Shown: one piece after another, positions 8,236 through 17,059 of the stretch
Layout: every line of letters begins with the position of its first letter
Position numbering within the stretch: position 1 is the first letter of the stretch
DNA from: Propionibacteriaceae bacterium UBA7704
GTDB lineage: Bacteria; Actinomycetota; Actinomycetes; Propionibacteriales; Propionibacteriaceae
Direction of reading: 5' to 3'
Assembly: GCA_002482525.1 (NCBI GenBank)
Contig: DLGC01000010.1
Location: 1-64,000 of the forward strand
Length of the DNA: 64,000 nt
Position numbers and translations under genes: made by a program
Notes under the pieces: model-generated
What the model saw: the letters and a program-made list of their open reading frames with translations, nothing else
Databases searched by the model: none
What the model was told of the DNA's origin: nothing

Positions 8236-9396
8236 GTGACACAGAACTGGGGAGGCCCGAATACCGGTCCGCAATGGAACGGTCAACAGGCGTGGAATCG
8301 ACCTCAGAACGCGTGGGGCAATTCGGTCTATCCGACGCCGCCACCACCACCTCCGGCCCCTCCCCAGGGCTTTCCGCCGCCGACCGGAGCGCCATCGGGT
8401 TACCCGCCGCCGCCCGCGGCGCCGACCGGTTTTCCACCCATCGGTGGCTACGTGCAGCCGGGCACCTTCCCGCCGCCGAAGCGGAAGAACCCGCTCCTGG
8501 CGATCTTGGCCGGTGCGGTCTTCATCGTGATCGTGGCCTTCTTCCTGATCACCCTGAGCAACTACCTCAACGATGGCGGCGGCGGTGGCGGCGGCGGCCA
8601 TCAGGTGACCAACGTACCTGCGCCCGACTTCAATCCACCGGAACTGCCTGCGCCCGATACCTACGATCAGGCCGAAACCTGGCTGACCGACAATGCGATC
8701 TACGATGAGTCGGTCCCGGTGCCCACCGACTGCACGGTCCCCTATCTCAATACCAAGACAGCCACCCCCGAGGAGTTGGAGGCTCACCTCAACGAGCTGA
8801 CCAAGTGCCTGTGGGGAGTGTGGATCGATCCGATGACTGCGGCCGGCTTCGAGCTCCCGCGCCCTCCGGTCACGGTCTACAGTTCCTCGGTCACAACGGC
8901 ATGTGGCGACGCCGAGTCGGGCAACGCCTTCTACTGCGCTGCCGACCAGCACATCTACTACGCCACTGATCTGTACAAGGTGATGCCCAGACAACTGCAG
9001 ACCCAGCCCTTCGTTTCCGAAGTGGTGATGGCCCACGAGTTCGGTCATGCCATCCAAGCGCGCACCGGAATCCTCATTTCGGAAAAGGCCCTGGAACAGA
9101 AGGTCACGAACGCAACGGCCAAGGAACTGTCGCGGCGCACCGAGGTGCAGGCCGACTGCATGGCCGGCCTCTTCACCAACGCGGTGTCCAATGCCAGCAG
9201 CCTGTCCGGGGACAACGTGGCCAATCTCAAGATGCTCATCTACAACATCGGCGATGACATCCTCACCGGCGATCCCAACTACGAAGGTGACCACGGATCG
9301 GGCAAGAACCGTCAAGCCTGGTTCGTCAAAGGACTAGGCACCGCCCAGATCGGCGTCTGCAACTCCTACACGGCAGCGTCGAAGACGGTTCGCTGA
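8236..9396 (+). CDS. Membrane-anchored neutral zinc metallopeptidase (YpfJ-type)
   Basis: A 386-residue protein. The first 85 residues are a cytoplasmic, very Pro/Gly-rich stretch. A single membrane helix follows (about 88-110, LLAILAGAVFIVIVAFFLITL), then a Gly-rich linker and an external catalytic domain with the zinc motif HEFGH (267-271). A downstream EVQADCMAG segment probably supplies the third ligand. This layout matches the putative neutral zinc metallopeptidase family, whose physiological substrates are unknown. The start is GTG at 8236, six bases after a TAGTCT hexamer, so the mRNA is probably leaderless. The stop codon lies inside a small hairpin shared with the convergent ispF. 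Confidence 0.85.
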   Translation: MTQNWGGPNTGPQWNGQQAWNRPQNAWGNSVYPTPPPPPPAPPQGFPPPTGAPSGYPPPPAAPTGFPPIGGYVQPGTFPPPKRKNPLLAILAGAVFIVIVAFFLITLSNYLNDGGGGGGGGHQVTNVPAPDFNPPELPAPDTYDQAETWLTDNAIYDESVPVPTDCTVPYLNTKTATPEELEAHLNELTKCLWGVWIDPMTAAGFELPRPPVTVYSSSVTTACGDAESGNAFYCAADQHIYYATDLYKVMPRQLQTQPFVSEVVMAHEFGHAIQARTGILISEKALEQKVTNATAKELSRRTEVQADCMAGLFTNAVSNASSLSGDNVANLKMLIYNIGDDILTGDPNYEGDHGSGKNRQAWFVKGLGTAQIGVCNSYTAASKTVR

Positions 9397-9407
9397 GCGA
9401 GCTCAGC
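9392..9407. terminator. Small bidirectional hairpin over two stop codons
   Basis: GCTGAG-CGAG-CTCAGC forms a 6-base stem that covers the stop codons of both the plus-strand peptidase and the minus-strand ispF, which are only 6 bases apart. It is weak as a terminator on its own. Confidence 0.35.
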
Positions 9408-9873
9408 CCTCGACCAGCGCCACGGCCATAGCCGCCGCGCCTTCGCCGCGTCCGGTCAGCCCCAAACCGTCGGTCGTGGTACCGGCCAGGCTCACTGGCG
9501 CACCCACCGCTGCGGACAGCACCAATTCGGCTTCGTGACGGCGATCGGCCAATCGCGGCCGATTGCCGATCAGTTGAACGGAGACGTTCACCGGCTGCAG
9601 GCCCTGTTGCGCCAGTCTTCGCACGCACTCGGCGATGAAGGACACTCCCGAAGCCCCAGACCAGGCCGGGTCGTCGGTACCGAAGTTGCTGCCGAGATCT
9701 CCCAGGCCCGCCGCCCCCAGAAGCGCATCACAGATCGCGTGAGCCACCACATCGCCGTCGGAGTGTCCCGACAATCCGACCGGCTCACCGGGAAACTCCA
9801 GGCCCGCAACCCACATCGGGGTTCCCGCAGCGTAGGCGTGGACATCGGTTCCGATGCCGACTCGAGTACTCAT
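9403..9873 (-). CDS. ispF: 2-C-methyl-D-erythritol 2,4-cyclodiphosphate synthase
   Basis: A 156-residue enzyme of the non-mevalonate (MEP) isoprenoid pathway. It cyclises CDP-methylerythritol 2-phosphate to the cyclodiphosphate with loss of CMP. Zinc-ligand residues are seen in GIGTDVHAY near the N-terminus and in GHSDGDVVAHAICDALLGA, and the C-terminal motif GLGLTGRGEG is intact. Its length is normal. The ATG overlaps the ispD stop codon by four bases (ATGA), so the two are translationally coupled. The order carD-ispD-ispF is the common actinobacterial arrangement. Confidence 0.96.
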   Translation of the reverse strand: MSTRVGIGTDVHAYAAGTPMWVAGLEFPGEPVGLSGHSDGDVVAHAICDALLGAAGLGDLGSNFGTDDPAWSGASGVSFIAECVRRLAQQGLQPVNVSVQLIGNRPRLADRRHEAELVLSAAVGAPVSLAGTTTDGLGLTGRGEGAAAMAVALVEG

Positions 9874-10574
9874 GACCGGCTCCGTGCTATCGCTTCGACG
9901 AACAACAAATCGGTAGGTTCGGTGACTTTCAGCGCCGCCCGGTCACCGGCGACGAGGGTGAGGCGATGCCCGCGAGCAGCAACGGCGCTGGCGTCATCGG
10001 TGACTTCCAAACCTGAGGCCTCCGCGTACTCGAGGGCTTCATCGAGCACCGTGCGAACAAAGCCCTGCGGCGTCTGCACGATCCGCAGTTGGTCACGGTC
10101 GACGACCTCGGACTCACCGTTGCCGGTCAAGCGACGCATCGAGTCAGCCACCGGTAGCACGGGGAGGCAGCCTGAGGCGCCATCGACCAGTGCCGCGATG
10201 ACGCGGCCCACCAGGTCGCCGGGCACCATGGCACGAGCCGCATCGTGCACCAGGACGTAGTCGCACTCGGCCAATACCGGATCGCCGGCGATCGCAGCCA
10301 GACCGGCACGAACCGAATCCTGGCGCCGTCCGCCACCCAGCACGTAAGCCGCGGGGATAGGTGAGTCGGCCAGTGCGGTTTCGAACGCCGCACGTTCACC
10401 ATCGGGGATCACCACCACGGCCCGGTCAACACCGCCTGCCGCCAAACCGTCCAGACTGTGCCGCACCAGGGTTCGTCCAGCGACTTCGCGCAGCGCCTTC
10501 GGGCGTCCACCGCCCAAACGAACACCAGCGCCGGCCGCCACCACAATGGCGACGACCGGCGCGGTCGAGTTCAT
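9870..10574 (-). CDS. ispD: 2-C-methyl-D-erythritol 4-phosphate cytidylyltransferase
   Basis: A 234-residue cytidylyltransferase of the MEP pathway that joins CTP and methylerythritol phosphate. The nucleotide-binding signature VVAAGAGVRLGGGRPKAL lies at the N-terminus, and the VHDAARAMV and QTPQGF motifs of the family are present. It lies 14 bases downstream of carD and overlaps ispF by four bases, forming a carD-ispD-ispF operon. Confidence 0.96.
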   Translation of the reverse strand: MNSTAPVVAIVVAAGAGVRLGGGRPKALREVAGRTLVRHSLDGLAAGGVDRAVVVIPDGERAAFETALADSPIPAAYVLGGGRRQDSVRAGLAAIAGDPVLAECDYVLVHDAARAMVPGDLVGRVIAALVDGASGCLPVLPVADSMRRLTGNGESEVVDRDQLRIVQTPQGFVRTVLDEALEYAEASGLEVTDDASAVAARGHRLTLVAGDRAALKVTEPTDLLFVEAIARSRS

Positions 10575-10588
10575 GTCAGGTTCCGACT

Positions 10589-11074
10589 TCAGGAAGCCAG
10601 CACCTCGTCGAGCAGAACCTCTGCGCGGTCCTCCTCCACCTTTTCAGCCAAGGCCAACTCCGAGACCAGGATCTGGCGGGCTTTGGCAAGCATCCGCTTC
10701 TCCCCGGCGGAGAGTCCCCGCTCACGCTCGCGTCGCCACAGATCGCGTACGACCTCGGCGACTTTGAGCACATTGCCTGAGTGAAGCTTCTCCACATTGG
10801 CCTTATAACGACGCGACCAGTTGGTGGGCTCTTCGGCATGCGGTGCCCGCAACACTCCGAAAACGCGTTCCAACCCATCGGCGTCGACGACATCGCGGAC
10901 ACCTACCAGATCGAGATTGCAGGCCGGAACTCGCACTACCAGATCATTCTGGCCAACGATGCGCAAGACGAGGTAAAGCTTGTCTTCGCCTTTGATCGTT
11001 CGAGTTTCCAGGGCTTCGATGACTGCTGCGCCATGATTGGGGTAGACCACGGTCTCACCGATTGTGAACGTCAT
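10589..11074 (-). CDS. carD: CarD family RNA polymerase-binding transcription regulator
   Basis: A 161-residue homologue of mycobacterial CarD. The N-terminal Tudor-like RNAP-interaction domain (GETVVYPNHGAAVIEALE) is followed by a helical DNA-binding domain with NWSRRYKANVEKLHSGN and a basic, Glu-rich C-terminus. CarD stabilises the open promoter complex, notably at rRNA promoters, and is essential in mycobacteria. The start at ATG 11074 matches the usual MTFT-like beginning of the family. An in-frame GTG five codons upstream (11089) is possible, but its Shine-Dalgarno would abut the codon. A TAGACT hexamer at 11105-11110 is a possible -10 box. It is first in the operon with ispD and ispF. 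Confidence 0.95.
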   Translation of the reverse strand: MTFTIGETVVYPNHGAAVIEALETRTIKGEDKLYLVLRIVGQNDLVVRVPACNLDLVGVRDVVDADGLERVFGVLRAPHAEEPTNWSRRYKANVEKLHSGNVLKVAEVVRDLWRRERERGLSAGEKRMLAKARQILVSELALAEKVEEDRAEVLLDEVLAS

Positions 11075-11280
11075 ATCAGCGTTTACCACCTTTCCCGACT
11101 ACCAAGTCTAGCACTTTGTAGGGGCTCCCCGAAAGGCATCAATCCTAGCCAGAAGACCATTTCCGGGGTTGACAGCAGGACACATCTATGCCTCCCGGGA
11201 GGCCTACGCCAGTCCCTCACTCGTCAAATTACACATCCAATCGCAAGCACTCCAACTCTCGGCAGTGGGGCCTCACAAGC

Positions 11281-11325
11281 GCAAAAACAGTTGGGTGGAC
11301 ACGGCCTTCCGCCGCGTCCACCCAA
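11281..11325 (-). terminator. Intrinsic terminator of the fructose operon
   Basis: Read on the minus strand, TTGGGTGGACGCGGC pairs with GCCGTGTCCACCCAA across a 5-base loop, with one mismatch in a 15-base stem. CTGTTTTTG follows as a U-tract. It lies 25 bases beyond the fruA stop, making it the clearest rho-independent terminator in the window. Confidence 0.88.
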
Positions 11326-11349
11326 CCCATTTGGCGGTGGTTCAGTTGA

Positions 11350-13425
11350 TCATGCTGCGATCTGCACCTGCTTGGCAGGGAACACCGTCTTTGCCGCAAT
11401 AACCAGTGTTGCGGCCACCAACACTCCGGCGATCAGGCTGATCAAGAAGCCCGCGATGGCCCACGGCAGCGGACTGAAGGCGAAGAGCACAAAGATGCCA
11501 CCATGAGGCGCCCGCAGGCCCACCCCGAGTGCCATGCTCAACGCACCGGTGACCGCGCCTCCGGCCATCATGGAGGGAATCACGCGCAGCGGATCGGCGG
11601 CGGCAAACGGGATCGCGCCCTCAGAGATGAATGAAGCACCCAGCAGCCACGCCGCTGCTCCATTCTCGCGCTCGACGTCGGTGAACAGGTTCTTGCGGAC
11701 CACTGTGGCCAGTGCCATCGCCAACGGCGGCACCATGCCTGCGGCCATCACGGCGGCCATCACCTGGAAGTTCGCCGTCAACCCGGCAGATAGGCCTGCC
11801 GTTGCAAACAGATACGCCGCCTTGTTGACCGGGCCGCCCAGGTCGAAACACATCATCAGACCGAGCAAAGCCCCCAGCAGGATCGCCGAACCGCCCGACA
11901 AGCCAGAAAGTCCGTCTTGCATGGCTTGGGTGAGGCTGGCCAAGGGGTGCCCCAGCAGGAAGTACATCAAGGCGCCGGTAATGAAGGTGACCACCAGCGG
12001 GATGATCACCACCGGCATCAATCCGGCCAGCCAACGCGGTGCGCGCCGTTCCGCCAACCACGCTGCCAGCACACCCGCGATCAGACCGGTGATCAGACCG
12101 CCCAGGAAACCCGCACCCAAGGTCACCGAAATGGCACCGCCGACAAAACCGGGGGCAATGCCAGGACGCCCGGCCAGCGCATAGGCGATGTAGCCGCTCA
12201 GCGCAGGCACCAGGAAACCGAAGGCGGCCGCCCCGACGGCGAACATGACCGCCCCCAACGTCATGATGAAGCCCGCAGGCATCGCCGAAATGGTGGACTG
12301 GGCCAGCACCAAGGCTCCGATCGAGCTGCCTGCACTCACCCCCGCCTGGCAGGTGTCAGCACTCATCCAGGTCAACTCAGCGCAGCTGCGCGCACCATTG
12401 ACCCCAGGCACCAGTGCGATGTCGAAGCCACCGAACAGGAAGCCGAGCGCGATCAGCAGGCCACCGGCAGCCACGAACGGGATCATGTAGGACACACCGG
12501 TCATCAGCGCGGTCTGGATTCGGCGCCCCCAGCCCTGCTTGGCTGCCGCGCTCGCGGTGGGTGCCGATGACGCTGACGAAGCCGAACCCTCGACCCGGGC
12601 CGCCGCCGGATTGTTCATTGCCGCCAGTGCTTCAGCCACCAGCTTGTCCGGTTCGTTGATGCCTCGCTTCACACTGCCCTCGATCACCGGCAGACCAGCG
12701 AATCTCTCGCGATCTCGAACCGGCAGGTCAGCGGCGAAGATGGCAGCATCTGCACCGGCAATGACCTGCGGATCCAGCCAGTCGATGCGTCCGGAGCCTT
12801 GCGGTTCGACGTGAATCTCTACTCCGGCAGCCTTGGCCGCCTGTTCGAGACCGTCGGCAGCCATGAACGTGTGGGCGATGCCGGTCGGGCAGGAGGTGAC
12901 CGCCACCAACACGGGGGTCTTCGCGTCGGAGGTCGGGGTCGCCTGGTTCGCCGATTCCGGCTGGCTGCTGGTTGCTTCGGCGACCAGGTCGACCACCTCC
13001 TGCGGGGAGCGGGCACTACGCAAAGCGTCGGTGAAGTCACTGCGCATCAGAGATCGGGCCAGCATGGCCAGCAGCTCCAGGTGCGCGTCATCAGAGCCCT
13101 CCGAAGCAGCGATCATGAAGACCAGATCGGCCGGGCCGTCGGCTGCACCGAAGTCCACCGGCGGCTGCAATCGGGCAAAGGCGACCGAGTTGGTGGTGAC
13201 AGCAGCCGACCGGCAGTGCGGAATTGCGATTCCGTTGCCGAGGCCGGTTGCCATCTTCTCTTCCCGGCTCAACGCGTCGGCGGCGAGTCCGGCCGCATCC
13301 GCGCGGTCGCCGGCTCCTACAACCTCGGCAAGAGCAGTGATCACCTCGGTCTTGGTGGCACCGAGGTCAGCGTCCAGGCGCACGAGATCTGCGCTGATCA
13401 AAGGGGCGGGTTGCTGTGGAGACAT
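11350..13425 (-). CDS. fruA: PTS fructose transporter subunit IIABC
   Basis: A 691-residue fused phosphotransferase permease that imports fructose as fructose 1-phosphate. Domain order is IIA (about 1-150, phosphorylated His70 in GIAIPHCRS), IIB (about 170-270, phosphocysteine Cys179 in VAVTSCPTGIAHT), and a membrane IIC (about 310-690) with many hydrophobic helices and the GFLVPALSGYIAYALAGRPG loop typical of the fructose family. Two adjacent ATGs (13428 and 13425) follow AAGGAA, and the second has the better spacing. The long in-frame extension upstream only mirrors fruK. It is third in the fruR-fruK-fruA operon, 31 bases after fruK, and ends in a strong terminator. HPr and enzyme I are not in this window. 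Confidence 0.95.
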   Translation of the reverse strand: MSPQQPAPLISADLVRLDADLGATKTEVITALAEVVGAGDRADAAGLAADALSREEKMATGLGNGIAIPHCRSAAVTTNSVAFARLQPPVDFGAADGPADLVFMIAASEGSDDAHLELLAMLARSLMRSDFTDALRSARSPQEVVDLVAEATSSQPESANQATPTSDAKTPVLVAVTSCPTGIAHTFMAADGLEQAAKAAGVEIHVEPQGSGRIDWLDPQVIAGADAAIFAADLPVRDRERFAGLPVIEGSVKRGINEPDKLVAEALAAMNNPAAARVEGSASSASSAPTASAAAKQGWGRRIQTALMTGVSYMIPFVAAGGLLIALGFLFGGFDIALVPGVNGARSCAELTWMSADTCQAGVSAGSSIGALVLAQSTISAMPAGFIMTLGAVMFAVGAAAFGFLVPALSGYIAYALAGRPGIAPGFVGGAISVTLGAGFLGGLITGLIAGVLAAWLAERRAPRWLAGLMPVVIIPLVVTFITGALMYFLLGHPLASLTQAMQDGLSGLSGGSAILLGALLGLMMCFDLGGPVNKAAYLFATAGLSAGLTANFQVMAAVMAAGMVPPLAMALATVVRKNLFTDVERENGAAAWLLGASFISEGAIPFAAADPLRVIPSMMAGGAVTGALSMALGVGLRAPHGGIFVLFAFSPLPWAIAGFLISLIAGVLVAATLVIAAKTVFPAKQVQIAA

Positions 13426-13456
13426 CATCGTTCCTTCCAATAGGGCAGTTGCTGCG

Positions 13457-14416
13457 TCAGGCCAGCGCGGTGACCTGAACCGCGGCGGGATCAAGTTGAT
13501 CGGGTCGGGGAAGCTGAGTTCCGGCAAGGGCTGCGGCAGCCGAGCCATGGGCGATGGCTTGACGAAGCCGCTCAGGTTCGGCCAGGCCTCGCGTCTCGGC
13601 CAGGATGTAGCCGGCGACCGACGAATCGCCGGCACCGACGGTGCTGCGCACGGTGATCGGAGCCGGTGAGCCCCACCAAGAACCGGTGCCGGTGACGAGC
13701 ACCGCGCCAGCAGCGCCGAGGGTGACCAGCACAGCAGCAACGCCGGCTTCAACCAGGGTTCGAGCCGCCGCAACGCTGAGACTGGGGTCACCCGCGGCGG
13801 CTCCGGCTTCAAGGGCCACGGGATCAGCCCCCGTGAGCTGGGCCAGCTCGAAGGCATTGGGCTTGATCAGATCCGGGGCAGCCTGATCGAAGCTGGCCGC
13901 GAGCACCTGCAGCGGCGCATCGGAGGTGTCCACGGCGATCCGGCAGCCCCACGGACGCAGCGCGCGAACAAGCTGGGCATACCAGTCGACCGGGACGCCC
14001 GGGGGCAGCGACCCGGAGAGCACAACCCAATCGGCGCGCTCGGATTCCAGCACCAACAGCCGAGCCAGAGCCTCCACCGTCTCGCCGGCCAGTTCCGGAC
14101 CGGACTCGTTGATCTTGGTCGTGGTGCCGTCCGGCTCAGTCAAGGCGAGATTGGTGCGCACCGGGGCACCGAGGCGGACCGTGCGGTAGGGCAGGTCGAG
14201 AGCGTCCAGGCCTCGCAGAATCGGATCGTTGGCGTCGGCGGGCAGTACCGCGCGCACCGGATGCCCGGCGCTGTGCACCACGCGGGCGACGTTGATGCCC
14301 TTGCCGCCCGGCTCGACGGTGACGGACTCAGCGCGTTGCACCTCACCGCGCTGCAGCGGTGCGCCGAGAGTCACGGTGCGATCCAAGGACGGGTTCGCGG
14401 TCAGCGTGACGATCAT
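13457..14416 (-). CDS. fruK: 1-phosphofructokinase
   Basis: A 319-residue PfkB-family sugar kinase that phosphorylates the fructose 1-phosphate made by FruA to fructose 1,6-bisphosphate. The N-terminus MIVTLTANPSLDRT, the GGKGINVARV substrate loop, VVLSGSLPPGVP and the catalytic anion-hole/base motif TVGAGDSSVAGY are all present. The ATG overlaps the fruR stop (ATGA, 14413-14416), indicating translational coupling. Confidence 0.96.
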   Translation of the reverse strand: MIVTLTANPSLDRTVTLGAPLQRGEVQRAESVTVEPGGKGINVARVVHSAGHPVRAVLPADANDPILRGLDALDLPYRTVRLGAPVRTNLALTEPDGTTTKINESGPELAGETVEALARLLVLESERADWVVLSGSLPPGVPVDWYAQLVRALRPWGCRIAVDTSDAPLQVLAASFDQAAPDLIKPNAFELAQLTGADPVALEAGAAAGDPSLSVAAARTLVEAGVAAVLVTLGAAGAVLVTGTGSWWGSPAPITVRSTVGAGDSSVAGYILAETRGLAEPERLRQAIAHGSAAAALAGTQLPRPDQLDPAAVQVTALA

Positions 14417-15177
14417 GCGATCACCACCTCCACACCTGCCGCTTCCAGTTCGGTGCGGTCCCCAGGAGTGATTTCGCCATCGGTGATGAGCACGTCGATG
14501 TCGGAAACTGCCGCGAAGGCGACCAGGAGTTCGGCACCGATCTTGGAACTGTCGGCCAGCACGATCACCTGCTTCGCCGCACCCACCATGGCGCGCTTGA
14601 CGGCAGCCTCCTCCGGGTCAGGCGTGGACAAGCCGTGAGCGACCGACAACCCGTTGACGCCGATGAATGCGACATCGCAGCGCAGCGTCGAGAGCGCCGC
14701 CACGGTTTCAGCACCCACGGCTGCACCGGTGATACCTCGGACGCGCCCACCCAGCAGTTGGAGGCTGATTCCGCTGGCGATCAGTTTCCCTGCCACGGGA
14801 ACTGACCCGGTGATCACCGTCCGGGCGGAATCCGGTGTCAGCATCGCTGCCAACCGGGCAGTGGTGGTACCGGCATCCACCAGCAGTGAGCCGGTCGGAC
14901 CGGGCAGGAACTCCATCGCTGCCGCGGCGATTCGACTCTTCTGTGAGGCACGGGCGGGTTCCCGATCGGCCAGTCCGGTCTCGGTCAGGGCAACGTTCTC
15001 AGCGACAACCGCGCCGCCGTGGACCCTGCGCAGCACGCCTTGGTCGTTCAAGAAGTCCAGATCCCGGCGAATGGTCTCGGTCGTGACGTCGAACTGCCGG
15101 GCCAGTCCGGCCACCGAAACCCGGCCCTTCTGGCGAGCCAGATCGAAGATCCCGCGCTGACGCTCCGCTGCGTACAT
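14413..15177 (-). CDS. fruR: DeoR-family transcriptional regulator of the fructose operon
   Basis: A 254-residue repressor with an N-terminal DeoR winged helix (RQRGIFDLARQKGRVSVAGL then DVTTETIRRDLDFL) and a C-terminal phosphosugar-sensing domain with VDAGTTTARLA. In this family the domain usually binds a sugar phosphate such as fructose 1-phosphate, which releases DNA. The ATG at 15177 follows GGGAGAG. An in-frame ATG seven codons upstream is less well placed. The gene heads the fru operon and is probably autoregulated through the repeats at 15212-15277. Confidence 0.92.
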   Translation of the reverse strand: MYAAERQRGIFDLARQKGRVSVAGLARQFDVTTETIRRDLDFLNDQGVLRRVHGGAVVAENVALTETGLADREPARASQKSRIAAAAMEFLPGPTGSLLVDAGTTTARLAAMLTPDSARTVITGSVPVAGKLIASGISLQLLGGRVRGITGAAVGAETVAALSTLRCDVAFIGVNGLSVAHGLSTPDPEEAAVKRAMVGAAKQVIVLADSSKIGAELLVAFAAVSDIDVLITDGEITPGDRTELEAAGVEVVIA

Positions 15178-15204
15178 AGGTACTCTCCCAACCAACATCC
15201 ATGT

Positions 15205-15277
15205 TGTAATACCTTGTTTTACTTGGTATCAACTGGAATTGCAAGACCCTTGGGCAGATCCTTGTGGTTTTACTTGG
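15205..15277 (-). promoter_or_regulatory. fruRKA promoter with two operator-like repeats
   Basis: On the minus strand a TTGATA box (15227-15232) and a TATTAC-like box (about 15205-15210) form a candidate promoter. The spacer is filled by CCAAGTAAAACAAGG (15212-15226). A second copy with a 3-base insertion (CCAAGTAAAA-CCA-CAAGG, 15260-15277) lies about 50 bases upstream. Repressor binding in the spacer would block RNA polymerase. The sites are A/T-rich against a GC-rich background. Confidence 0.6.
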
Positions 15278-15317
15278 CTATTCTTGGTCTGGCTGGTGTG
15301 GAACCGCGCCACGGACC

Positions 15318-15341
15318 AGCCGTCCGATGAGAGAGACGGCT
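15318..15341 (-). terminator. Possible weak terminator after the PRPP synthetase gene
   Basis: AGCCGTC and GACGGCT form a 7-base stem with a 10-base loop about 20 bases beyond the PRPP synthetase stop. There is no U-tract. Confidence 0.3.
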
Positions 15342-15358
15342 GCAGTCACTGCCCGGGC

Positions 15359-16309
15359 TCAGCCGTAGGTGACCTCATTGGAGAACAGGCCGGAGACTGA
15401 CTCCCCGCAGTTGATGCGACGCACAGCCTCGGCGAACAGCGGTGCCACCGACACGGTGGTGAGGCGATCCAATCCCTGGGGGCCGGGAACGGTGTTGGTC
15501 GTCACGATCTCGTGGATGTCGGGAACCGCATTCAGACGCTCCACGGCTTTGCCGGAGAACAGACCGTGGGTGCAGGCCACCGAGATGGACTTCACGTTGT
15601 AGCCGCGAACCGTGGCGATCAGCTCCACCACCGATCCCGCAGTGGCGATTTCATCGTCGAGGATGATGACATCCTTGCCGCCGATCTTTCCCACGATCGA
15701 GTCGATCACGACTCGATCATCGGCCAGGCGACGCTTGGAGCCCGCAGCCATACCAACACCGAGCATCCGCGCGAACTGGTTGGCCTCCTTCGCATTCCCG
15801 AAGTCGGGAGACACCACCACGGTGTTGCTCAAGTCACGATTGCGGAAGTGGTCGGCCAGCACCGGGAGGGCGGTCAGATGATCGACCGGCACCGAGAAGA
15901 AGCCGTGCACCTGCTGAGCGTGGAGTGCCATCGTGAGCACTCGGTGAGCACCAGCGGTGTTGATCAGGTCGGCGACCAGGCGGCCACCGATACTGATGCG
16001 CGGTGCGTCCTTCTTGTCGGAGCGGGCGTAGGCGTAGTGCGGCATGACGACGGTGACGTGGGCTGCCGAGGCACCGCGAGCCGCGTCAACCATCATCAGC
16101 AGCTCCATCAGGTTCTCCTGGGTCGGTGGCACCAGGGGCTGCACGATGTAGACATCGCGTTGCCGACAGTTGGCGCGCAACTGCACCTGGAGGCAGTCGT
16201 TGGAGAACCGTGAAAGTCTCGACGGCGACAGCTCCACGCCGAGGAGAGTGCACATCTCCTCGGCGAAAGCGGTGTGTGCATGGCCGGAGAACACAGTAAT
16301 GTCCGTCAC
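15359..16309 (-). CDS. prs: Ribose-phosphate pyrophosphokinase (PRPP synthetase)
   Basis: A 316-residue enzyme that makes 5-phosphoribosyl 1-pyrophosphate from ribose 5-phosphate and ATP, for nucleotide, histidine and tryptophan synthesis. Family features are the N-terminal VFSGHAHTAFAEEM, ENLMELLMMVDAARGASA, the metal-binding MALHAQQVHGFF, and the PRPP-binding loop DVIILDDEIATAGSVVELI. The YARSDKKDAPRISIGG segment differs from the usual ARQDRK/EPIS form, so this could be a second, divergent PRPP synthetase. The start is GTG at 16309, 8 bases after a TAGGGT hexamer (16318-16323), so it may be leaderless. Confidence 0.9.
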   Translation of the reverse strand: MTDITVFSGHAHTAFAEEMCTLLGVELSPSRLSRFSNDCLQVQLRANCRQRDVYIVQPLVPPTQENLMELLMMVDAARGASAAHVTVVMPHYAYARSDKKDAPRISIGGRLVADLINTAGAHRVLTMALHAQQVHGFFSVPVDHLTALPVLADHFRNRDLSNTVVVSPDFGNAKEANQFARMLGVGMAAGSKRRLADDRVVIDSIVGKIGGKDVIILDDEIATAGSVVELIATVRGYNVKSISVACTHGLFSGKAVERLNAVPDIHEIVTTNTVPGPQGLDRLTTVSVAPLFAEAVRRINCGESVSGLFSNEVTYG

Positions 16310-16381
16310 GGCGGGTAACCCTAGCTCGCTATAGCGGCCCGATCACAGCCGCAGCATTCGGCGAGACGCCGCACCCGGTGC

Positions 16382-17059
16382 TCAGGCGTTGAATTTGTAG
16401 CCCAGTCCGCGAACCGTCACCAGCAGATCGGGATTGGCCGGATCGACTTCGAGCTTGGCTCGCAACCGTTTCACATGCACATCGAGAGTCTTGGTGTCGC
16501 CGACATAGTCGGGGCCCCACACCCGATCGATCAGTTGACCGCGGGTCAGCACCCGCCCGGAGTTCCGCAACAGCAGCTCCAGCAGTTCGAACTCCTTCAA
16601 TGCCAACTGCACCGGTTCACCGCGGACGGTGAGTTCGTGCCGTTCGACATCCATGCGAACCCCGCTGGCCTCGATCACGTCGGAGATCAACTCGACCTCC
16701 TGCCCGCGACGCAGCACCGCGCGGATCCGCGCCACCAGTTCCCGATGGCTGAACGGTTTGGTCACATAATCATCGGCCCCCAACTCCAGGCCGACCACCT
16801 TGTCGATCTCGGAGTCACGCGCGGTCACCATGATGATCGGGACACTACCCCGGGTCCTGAGCTGGCGGCACACCTCGGTGCCGGACAGTCCCGGCATCAT
16901 CAGGTCCAACAGCACAATGTCGGCGCCGCCTCGGTCGTAGGCAGCCAGACCGCTGGCACCGTCACCGGCCGCCGCCACCTCGAAGCCTTCCTTCTGGAGC
17001 AGGAAAGCCAGCGTCTCGCGGTAGCTTTCCTCGTCCTCAATGATGAGTACCTTGGTCAT
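16382..17059 (-). CDS. regX3: OmpR/PhoB-family response regulator, RegX3 type
   Basis: A 225-residue two-component regulator. The receiver domain (1-118) has the acidic pair Glu8/Asp9, phosphoacceptor Asp52 (VLLDLMMPG) and the YVTKPF lysine. The C-terminal winged helix (about 128-225) has the LTRGQLIDRVWG and DVHVKRLRAKLE segments. With the adjacent kinase and phoU it matches the SenX3-RegX3 phosphate-starvation system of actinobacteria. The ATG at 17059 overlaps the kinase stop by four bases (ATGA), so the pair is translationally coupled. It is the likely activator of the pst locus and of the PHO-box-like site at 18250. Confidence 0.93.
   Translation of the reverse strand: MTKVLIIEDEESYRETLAFLLQKEGFEVAAAGDGASGLAAYDRGGADIVLLDLMMPGLSGTEVCRQLRTRGSVPIIMVTARDSEIDKVVGLELGADDYVTKPFSHRELVARIRAVLRRGQEVELISDVIEASGVRMDVERHELTVRGEPVQLALKEFELLELLLRNSGRVLTRGQLIDRVWGPDYVGDTKTLDVHVKRLRAKLEVDPANPDLLVTVRGLGYKFNA

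Noticed and set aside
7651..9315. 554-codon minus-strand frame opposite the zinc peptidase and DUF2207 genes
   Set aside because: Spans two real genes and their divergent promoter, with Arg-rich low-complexity content and no start signal.
11350..13857. An extended 835-residue FruA beginning at 13857
   Set aside because: The extra N-terminal residues only mirror fruK in another frame. The IIA domain starts cleanly at the ATG pair 13428/13425 behind AAGGAA.
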